DNA of 64,000 nt from Argentina anserina. Taxonomy: Eukaryota; Streptophyta; Magnoliopsida; Rosales; Rosaceae. The notes beneath the pieces are model-generated. The model had not been told where the DNA came from and ran no database searches. It saw only the letters and a program-made list of their open reading frames with translations. How positions within the stretch are numbered: position 1 is the first letter of the stretch; the number at the start of each line of letters is the position of its first letter. Shown here in pieces: positions 56,401-64,000 of this stretch. A program made the translations under genes and the position numbers. The DNA is taken from contig NC_065873.1 of assembly GCF_933775445.1 (NCBI RefSeq), positions 22,816,001 through 22,880,000 of the forward strand, given 5' to 3'.

Positions 56401-57054
56401 CGATTCGCTGATACCTATTTTGACGAAGAAGTTATGGCCGTTTAAGTGAGTGAATGTCATTCTATCCGAGAATCTGATTTTCATTTCAAACTCTCGTTTT
56501 GAGTTGTTATGCAATCTTGTTTCCTAAGATCTAAGTTTGGCTAAGTATAGCATGTATGATCTAAGGATGTGTGGCTAGATTAATGATTAATCATTAGCCC
56601 AAGACTACGTTTGAGAAGCATGTAATGAACGTTGTATACATTGTTCTTTGTACTCCATGATTATGACACTAATCAAGGGGAGTTGTTTCGTAGACTTCAG
56701 GGGGAGTCTACCTCACATGATGCTATCAAATGTAGACGGTGCGTTGTACTCTTTTTCCCTTCGATCAAGCTTTTGTTTTTACCCAAGAGGTTTTTATTTT
56801 GCTTGACAAGGTTTTTACCGAGGCAACGATGTGTGCACCATGCAACCTAGGCATGCGACACAAGGGGGAGTGTTCCGGGAGAATTACTATTCTACCCTTG
56901 TGTGTGTCTTAGCCTAATAAGTTTCCTGTTAGGAGATAGATTAGCATCTCCGTAATAGATTAGGACTCCGAATCCTATGGGATTGTGGTTTTGTAATGCC
57001 TATATATAGGCCCCCATATCATTCAATAATACACAATTATTTCATCCTGAAACA
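50406..57054 (+). mobile_element. Non-functional Copia retrotransposon, TSD AGTAA
   Basis: LTRs at 50406-50587 (182 bp) and 56871-57054 (184 bp) differ by two substitutions and one 2-base indel. Target duplication AGTAA lies at 50401-50405 and 57055-57059. The 5' LTR is followed by CGTTATCAGCACG; the 3' LTR is preceded by ACACAAGGGGGAG. The interior has no long pol ORF despite the young LTRs. Copia remnants exist: an integrase-RT linker block at about 54615-54830 shares a 20-base identical string with 41367 in the other decayed element. The GC-rich leader is expanded into a minisatellite (50684-51030). It was probably mobilised in trans. Confidence 0.88.
50684..51030 (+). repeat. GC-rich minisatellite (34-bp then ~22-26-bp units) in the Copia leader
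   Basis: The first part repeats a 34-bp unit starting AGCCCCTGCATGCTGCCCCC and ending GCAGCCCCGCGCGC. The second part repeats shorter units of the AGCCCCCGCAACGCAGCCCTGC type. Several frames on both strands stay open across it (Pro/Ala/Gln/His-rich on plus, Gly/Ala/Arg/Cys-rich on minus), which is a by-product of composition. It lies where gag would begin. Confidence 0.85.
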
Positions 57055-57059
57055 AGTAA

Positions 57060-57665
57060 TAGTTTTATGGTGTGTTCTTTTTGTCGTTATTAACACTTGT
57101 TCAAGTTTTAGTCTTTCTAAAGCACAACCCATGAAAAAAAAGGGTACAATAGCATTTTTTATTGTTAGGAATACGACGACATCTTATATATGAGGCGATC
57201 ATATCTTATGACACTTTATTTGTCATATACACACCAAAATTTATGAAAGAGTCAATTGAGACAGAAAAATGATATCAACTTTTTGTCTCTATTGACACTT
57301 GATTAACGTTTCAACTTTCTAAGGCCTGATACATGAGAAAAATTATAGTAGCGATTCTTGAATCCAGGAATATGACTCAATTTTACGAGACTATCATATT
57401 CAAAGTTAAATTATAGATGTTTTAATCACATTAAAAATTAAATTAGAATTAATGGTGCCAAAAATCTGTGTTTTTAAGACCTAACATTTGAAAAATATTA
57501 TGATAGAGCATGTGATGCCAAGATTACAACAGTACCATACAACTTATAGTATTTTATGTCAAAGTAACTGTTCATGGTGTGTTCTTTTAATCTGTTATTG
57601 ACACTTGTTTGATGACGGTCGGTAGTGTTAGGAATACAACACCACTTATTCTATTTATGATGAAT
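57060..57665. repeat. ~0.5-kb repeat unit, right copy and start of a third
   Basis: The copy of 49841-50405 described there. A further restart is visible: ATGGTGTGTTCTTTT at 57067 recurs at 57574, a spacing of 507 bases. The third copy fades by about 57665. Confidence 0.75.
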
Positions 57666-58074
57666 ACCTTTCTTACAGTATTGGAGTATGCAAATGCAAT
57701 ATATTCGCAAGTAGATTCAAATTATTTAAGTACTCTACAGTACCAAACGTATATGAACTAGAATGCTTTGTACTTCTCAAAAGCTAGACTATTAGTAGGT
57801 ATGTTAATTAATACTTCTTAGAGATCATGCATCGTCTTAAACTTTTAGTTTTCCAGCTAATCTATACTAACTAGGATGAATGGATTAGGAGTTTAGGACT
57901 AGGGCTGCTGATGCTAACTTCTGCAACCAGAATCGAATAGAAGACGCATCTCACTACTAATTAAATCATCTAAAAGCTCAACGAGGTCTACTGTTACACC
58001 ATTTTGGGTGCAATCAGGGTAATTAAATATTCAAGCCAAATCTCAAACTCAAAAGTTTGATCAAATCATTATAA
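57666..58074. other. Intergenic DNA
   Basis: AT-rich, no gene seen. The right end may be a former 3' UTR of the pseudogene starting at 59118. Confidence 0.4.
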
Positions 58075-59118
58075 TCAAGCAAACAAAGAACATGTACGAA
58101 ACAAAACCACCTGACTAGTTTGATTCTGCACCACATCACTGCATCTGAATTCATCCATAGCCGTCACCATCACATCTATAAAAGCCAAGACCTTCCTTGC
58201 ATTCTTTTTCATCAGCTCCCTCAGTTGATTCTGCGCCTGGTAACTGCTTTTGAATTCATCGGAAGCCGTATTCATGTTTTTCGGAGAAGCAAGTCATCCC
58301 TTACTTTCCTTGCCACCTCCCATCTCGTTATACATAATAGTTTTTCAAGAGATTGATCCAGTCCGAGTAGGTTGTTGATGCACTCATACTTTCTCTTATT
58401 GTAGCCACCCCACACACCAAACCCGGAGCTCTTTCTTAGTTCCTCATCTGCGCCATCAAATGCTTCTGCCTTCTGTTCCATAAAGGGTTTCAACAATATG
58501 ACTATATGAGTCTGGCAAAAATATCACGGAGAAGCAAGTAAAACATCGATGGTGTTTTCTCGTTGGTCCACACTTCATGAACCGGTGTTTTCGCTCCTCC
58601 GGCCGCATAGTTTCTGGCTGGCATGCCTTTTCAAAACTATCTACGATTCTCTGAACCTTTTCATTCAAAAAGGTGTATACTTCGGAGCTCATCGGGTATT
58701 GCATATGGCCTATGATATCATTCAGTCCTTTCACATCACTTAATTCCCTCACCGACGACATCTCCAACAGACATCTGAAACGACTATCCAAATCAAGAAG
58801 TTCGAGGGCGTAATCATCCATGCAGAAATAAAGGTCCCAACGTCGGAGCTTGGAGAACTTCCCAGTTATTAGCTTTATGCCCTTCTACACTGTTATCATC
58901 AAATATTCAATTTTTGCATCTGCGGAAGTTGGGTTGGCTGAATGTAGGTCTTCTTGTAAAGGCGGGATGATTCGTTCTTTCATGGAGTTGAGCGTGCACA
59001 GCAAGTAGCCCAAGAGCGTTTTGAACTTGCTATTCTCATCCATCGATTGGCTGACTTGATTGCAAAGTTCTTCAAATACAGGTCCAAGCGAAGTCGCTCA
59101 CATTGTCGCCACCGCCAT
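58075..59118 (-). pseudogene. RPW8-like pseudogene, third member of the cluster
   Basis: Reading from ATG 59116-59118 it aligns along its length with the 337-aa protein at 47011-48024. Shared blocks are MAVAT, LGPVFEELCNQVSQSM, FKTLLGYLLCTL and LELLDLDSRFRCLLE; GYNKRKYECINNLLGLDQSL belongs to the second repeat. Lesions: an in-frame stop at codon 7 (about 59098-59100), a stop near codon 78 (about 58885-58890), a frameshift near 58470-58500 and another near 58265-58275. The second repeat is partly lost at the shift. It probably encodes nothing useful now. Copia 50406-57054 separates it from the intact pair. Confidence 0.8.
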
Positions 59119-60109
59119 GATAAGTCGCAGAATCCAAATTTAGATACACAGAACTCTATTATGTAGGAGTCAAGGTCTTGTTCTCTAAGACAGAATATCT
59201 ACCCCAGTAGATTGTTCTATCCTAAAAACGGAAATATACACATTTAGTAGGATTACACATGATTTTCTTGCCTTTTATGATCAAGTTGGAGAAATGGGAG
59301 TGAACTTTAAGTTAGATCACTTAGATGCATTAGGAAAAGCACCGCGTGAATGTCAATCTTACTTGCCAAATCCTGAAGCACAACTTCCCAATAGCAGAGG
59401 GCATCATGTCATCGACCAGGAAGCAACAAAAGAACGTAAATATTAGTCATCTACTGACGGTATGTTGCAGCTGGATCAATTGGCTATCAATCTATTACAG
59501 GATAATTTAAAACTCATCATCCAACAAAATTAACTCTATATATTCGGTAACTGTATAAAGTGACTAATCAGATATTAATGTCAATGAATCATAGCCATCA
59601 CTACGCGTTTATGTTACATTGCTGGTAAAAGATGTCATATATGCCCACTACTAGATTCAGAATATCAAATAGATTTCCTTGCTGCACAGTAGAATACAGG
59701 AGCAGCTTATGTTGAAATCAATGCAGAAACCACAATGACTCAAATCAGCCAATTATACTCTATTCACTTTGGGTGATATTTGTGTCATATAACCTTAAAA
59801 AATTTCCATCAACATTCTTTTGTTTTGCCATCAACCCACCAGAACATGAGTTTTATAACGAGTGTAATTCTGAGATAGCTTAACTTTCTCTGCTGTAACC
59901 AAAGAAGTGTGGTATGGCAGTTATCTACTTTTTCACAGATCGACAGTGTAAAGTATAAGTTTCAAACAACAAAGAATATTTGGCGTACTAATTTAAGCAA
60001 AAAAGATCAACCTCATGTAACCTTTGGGATCACTTCTATTTATATCAGTATGAAGTGTAAGCTAACATTGCAATTCAATTTCAATTTGTAAGAAACAGAA
60101 ATCCAAAAC
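59119..60109. other. Intergenic DNA and tAPX 3' UTR
   Basis: No ORF of note. The first ~100 bases resemble the leader upstream of the gene at 47011. The last 150-250 bases probably hold the 3' UTR of the minus-strand tAPX gene. Confidence 0.4.
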
Positions 60110-63100
60110 TTAGTTCCCAAAGAGTGATGTCAAAATTGCCAAAACAGAAATCACAATAATAATATTTAGAAAATAGTTTGTCTGTAGAGGCTTATCTGGG
60201 CTTCCACCAATAGCTTGATACTCCGCCCGGATCTTCTCCTTCATAGAGTCTGAAAGCTCTCTCTGCAATTCACATAGGTAATACTATTGAATTTTTATTC
60301 CTTTCTCCTTCATTTAAGACTTCCAACTATTACATGTGAGTTTGACAGGAAATGAAATAGCTTCATCTTGTATTATTAAAAGAGATGCCACAACAAAACA
60401 TGACTCTTTTTTTTTTAGTCCTGCAGAAAACCATAAATATTAAAAACCATGAAAAATTTGTACACCAAAAAAAAAAACCCACCAAAATTGTCTTAGATGC
60501 TCAATTTATAATCATTGACCAAAGAAATAAGGAGGTTAGAGTTCCATGTTTACAACCTTGCCGGATGAGTATTTAGCTGCCACAAACTTTTCTGGTACAG
60601 GTTGTGCACCATCATCAATCACGATACCCTAATCATCAAATCAAGAACAGTCTAAGGTGAATAGGCAAACTGTATGTAAATGAACATTAACATATGTGAA
60701 CAAATGAATTTTTGGGTGCCATTAACTGAATGGGGACAGAGCAATATAGGCCAACCCAAAAGGAAACAAACAAACAAAAAAATTTTAGGAATACTAAAAT
60801 GGACTTCAGTAGAAGAAAAAGAATACTATATGCATATCATCCAATAATTTTGAAACTAAATGTTGCTCAAGCAAATCGACATTGAAACAAATAAAAATAT
60901 TGTACATCATCGTGTCTTTTTTTTCCCATTTTTTCAACAAAGACCTATGTGAGAACTGGGTTCCCCTCACTTGAGCAATAAATTAGATGTAGGGTTGTGG
61001 TAATTAAACTGGCTGTACAACTGTACACGTAGTTAATTCCTATAAATAAAAAAACAATAGTGACAGAGGACTGAAAGCTAGCAAACCTCTGGAGGATCAA
61101 ACTTGGCTCCTATGTCACTGAGTTTAGCATGAGCTTCAGCATAATCCTTGAAGAAGGCTTCTTGATCTTCAGCATATTTCTCAGCAAATACCTGAAAATT
61201 ATGTTAAACTTACATGTCATCACATCTGAGAATTAAAATGCCTTCCACTTCTATTTATGTCTTACCTTGAATGATGGGTCTTCAAAAAGAGCAGCATCAG
61301 TGGGCAACACTAGTAGATCTTCATCCCTTTTTTCCTTGATATCCTGTACAGAACAACAACAATAAAAATAAGAAAAACCAGTAATCAGCCCGCATCTCCA
61401 TATAACCTCCTGTTGGGAGCAGTGTCAAAAATTAAGTGTATATTCAATTTCAAACCTTGAAGTATGAATTATCAAATTTCAACCATTGTGCTGTCCAAGA
61501 TTGTCCTCCTGGTGCGCCTGGCCCATCTTTCTGTTATGCAAAATAGTGATAGTTAACTTGCTGGTTAAAGAATCGAAATTATTGTTCTTATTATTAGTAT
61601 GTTCATCATAGCTGCTGCTACTAAGAAATATCTCTAACATATGGCCAACCTAATTCATGTTCTAAGTAGATTATCACCAACTCAGCATAAGTAGGGAGAT
61701 AATTTCACCTAGGAAACAATCTCTCCATACTATTTCAAAAACTAAAGAAGGGTTATTCAAATACATGGCTAAAGAACCAATATACAGTCGTATGCACATA
61801 TTTACCAATTCTACAAGCACATAATCTGGCTGTTACTATAATCCCACAACCTCAAACAAACCATTTGAATGGAAAAGGTCCAACCTAAGCAACACTTATG
61901 TTATTCATATATGAACATGATATGTAATGCTTATTCCATACCGTGTACTTTGTCTCTGGCTTGCCCCAACCACTGCGTTCAGGTCTGGACCTACCCAGAG
62001 TGTGTGCCCCTGATAATGCAACTATTTCCTACACGTCAAACAGCTTCATAAGCACATGCACATTATGATGAGCCAAAAATATGTAAACTAAACTTAAAGT
62101 CACCTTGTCATTTAATCCCATCCTGTAGAAAACCTCACGCAGATGATCAGCGGGTGAAGATGGGCCCGCATCTAAACAAACACCATATAGATATTTCAAA
62201 GAATGAATTCAGAAAACAGAGCACCAACTAATTAGGAATTCCATGTTTTCCTAGATAATGCATTTATAAGTTGCAGGATTTCCACATTAACACAACACAT
62301 ATCTTACTAACCCGGAAGCCTTCCTTCTTCTGGGCACTGCTCTGGTGCTGTAACATCAACTCTTCCGTACTTCATGGGAATCTTTGGGCCCCCAGCCTCC
62401 TGAGAAACCCAATCAAATAGAGCCACATTAAGAAATTTATAAACTCTCAAAAACTTCCACATTCAATTGACATTATGCAAAGAGAGAGCAAGACAAACCT
62501 CCACAGCGCTAGCGCTAGCCAATTGGAACAAGTCGGCGTATGTCACACTGGAGTACTTGTCTTTGATAGGCTGAATAAGCTTCAAAGCATTCACAAGACC
62601 TAAAATGCCATTATCATATTAATCATCATCAACCAACATTTCAAATGCTTAATTTCAATTTTAATCCAAATCAGCTATAACTAATCACCTGCATTAGCCG
62701 CGTGCTTAAGCTCGACCTCAAACCTCAAGCTCCCATTAGCTCCGCCTCTCTGCGGCCACTCCTCAATGTTCTTGTTGTATGTTCCAGAATCGTGCCATCC
62801 CAGCCGAACCTGCCAACAGTAAAAACCACTCCCTCAATCTCAACCTTTCACCACGATCGCCATCACCGCAGTAAAAAAAAATCTGTAACAAAAAGTCGAT
62901 TACTTACCAGAATCGGATGGCAGAACTTAGTCCTGAGGAGTTCCCTGATGTCCTCTCTCGCGAGCTTGAGCTGCTCGGGATCGGAAGCCGCGCATTTCGG
63001 GGCGGCGGCGGCGAATCCGCGGCTGGAGGAGCAGGCCACCGGCGAGGCTTTGCGGCCGAGGAAGAGGTGAGAGATGAGCGGAGAAGAGCCGAGGCCTTTG

Positions 63101-63210
63101 CATTTGATAGAGGAAGGAGAGGAGCGAGACAGGGAGAGGGAGGCTCTGGAGGAGGGGATGATGCAGCGGGAGGAAGTGGCGGCGGCGCCGCAAAGAGCGA
63201 CGGAGGCCAT
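60110..63210 (-). CDS. tAPX: Thylakoid-bound L-ascorbate peroxidase, chloroplastic, eleven exons, 416 aa
   Basis: Reduces H2O2 with ascorbate at the thylakoid membrane (water-water cycle). Exons on the minus strand: 62908-63210, 62689-62809, 62499-62599, 62312-62399, 62104-62171, 61942-62028, 61456-61530, 61266-61343, 61087-61191, 60557-60628, 60110-60262 (1251 nt, phases agree). Residues 1 to about 70 are a Ser/Ala-rich chloroplast transit peptide. Distal haem pocket: Arg103, Trp106, His107 in [11 protein letters not shown]. Proximal His236 is in [13 protein letters not shown]. Trp268 and Asp276 complete the proximal triad. The last exon encodes a hydrophobic helix ([19 protein letters not shown]), the membrane anchor that defines tAPX against stromal APX. 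Start: ATG 63208-63210 (MASVAL). An in-frame ATG at 63297 would add 29 residues and looks less likely. It is intact. Confidence 0.95.
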
Positions 63211-63520
63211 GGGTGGAGTTGGTGAAGAAGTGGGAGAGCGGGAGAGTGTAGGAGTTGTTGGGAGTGATGGAGAGAGAGGAGCGTGATAGTGTGGCATTGT
63301 GGATCACACGATTTGCTGCGGGCGTCTCCTTTTGTTTTGGATGGGCTGATATTGGGACGGAACAGATGGCCCAATTGGTTTGTTTTTGTTTGCTTTTGTC
63401 CCTATCCCACCTTCAAGAGCCAAGGAGAGGAAAATATTGAACATGTCGATCGTCATCATACTATTAGCTGATAGTAGGAATGAATACAGGATTGAATTCT
63501 ACTTGGATCATAAATTCAAG
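63211..63520 (-). other. tAPX leader and promoter region
   Basis: The ~90 bases upstream of the ATG are TC-rich on the gene strand, as in many plant 5' UTRs. No distinct TATA box was chosen and no other gene was seen. Confidence 0.45.
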
Positions 63521-63640
63521 CAGGTGTTCGAGTTGGTAAGATCGTAAGAGTTTACATGTGTGGCCAACACGCATAGATTCATATCCGGATTCAAATCTTT
63601 ATACTCTTGATGGTTAAGGGAGACAAAGTGTACGTTATAG
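63521..63640 (+). mobile_element. Possible tRNA-derived SINE
   Basis: TTCGAGTTGGTAAG (about 63528-63541) resembles a pol III A-box, and CCGGATTCAAATC (63585-63597) resembles a B-box, about 45 bases apart as in plant SINE heads. No tail or target duplication was confirmed. Confidence 0.35.
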
Positions 63641-64000
63641 CAACATCCATCTCCATTTTGATGTTTTGTGGGTGGAGTAGATCATTGCAGAAGCAGATTG
63701 AAAATGAATACAGACTTCGTTTATCAGTACATTAGTTCTTTTATATGTACATAAGTTGGTCATTGAATTTGAGTATGTACTAACCATATCTTAGCTAGTA
63801 GTGCACGATTATCTAACATTGTTTTTTTAGTACCGCATTTATCTCATGTTGTGTGACAACTGATGAGGTGCTAATTACGCGTCATATGAAAGCAACTTTT
63901 TGACAGATTTGGATATTGATCTGTCACATATGCTGCCACATATAAAGTGGGAGGTATGTAGTCATGGGCGTAGCCAGCTAGGGGCGAGAAGGATCAATTG
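63641..64000. other. Intergenic DNA at the window edge
   Basis: No gene seen. The last 40 bases (GGGCGTAGCCAGCTAGGGGC) resemble a common plant transposon terminus that continues outside the window. Confidence 0.35.

Noticed and set aside
63211..63297. Upstream in-frame ATG for tAPX
   Set aside because: The 29 extra residues (Pro/Ser/Thr-rich) are unlike APX transit peptides, which usually begin with Met-Ala; not excluded.
1..64000. tRNA, rRNA or CRISPR features
   Set aside because: No cloverleaf-like tRNA, rRNA sequence or spaced short direct-repeat array was recognised; the only B-box-like match is in a SINE-like stretch near 63590.

Overview
The window is nuclear DNA from a flowering plant, almost certainly a eudicot. 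The evidence is AT-rich non-coding DNA, GT-AG introns of about 80 to 500 bp, solo LTRs, hAT-like MITEs, a Copia element, and plant-specific families (DRM methyltransferase, DUF630/DUF632, thylakoid ascorbate peroxidase, RPW8-like proteins). I cannot name the species; Rosaceae is a guess I could not test. All convincing host genes lie on the minus strand. LAYOUT: 1-5921 is an LTR cluster: an inverted LTR running off the left edge, then a ~1.18 kb solo LTR (TSD GTTTT) interrupted by a 3.0 kb solo LTR of the same type (TSD CTAAT). The outer LTR splits exon-like DNA that I could not identify. 7552-12574 is a decayed DRM1/2-type de novo DNA methyltransferase gene. Every expected coding segment is recognisable, but there are at least six small frame-breaking changes, plus MITEs and a solo LTR. 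15691-18802 is an intact ten-exon protein disulfide isomerase gene (498 aa, two CGHC sites, C-terminal KDEL) whose promoter carries a textbook ER-stress element. 20138-24120 is an intact four-exon DUF630/DUF632 gene (909 aa). 24121-32030 has no intact gene, but holds two hAT-like MITEs, a LINE tail and gene-like scraps. 32031-36826 is an intact Copia retrotransposon with LTRs that look identical, so it is very young. 37152-43243 and 50406-57054 are two decayed Copia elements of one family. 44556-59118 holds three RPW8-like genes (two intact single-exon genes and one pseudogene), each encoding two RPW8-like repeats and no visible NB-ARC or LRR. 60110-63210 is an intact eleven-exon thylakoid ascorbate peroxidase gene (416 aa). 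HOW IT FITS TOGETHER: the genes are not an operon and are regulated separately. PDI acts in ER oxidative folding and tAPX removes H2O2 at the thylakoid membrane. The DUF630/632 protein is probably a membrane-anchored or nuclear regulator. The RPW8-like cluster is probably a small immunity or cell-death locus reshaped by transposon insertion. The RPW8 cluster is the best candidate here for something under-described. Exon boundaries were derived by hand from splice sites and reading-frame continuity. Exon lengths sum to exact codon multiples for PDI (1497 nt), DUF630/632 (2730 nt) and tAPX (1251 nt).
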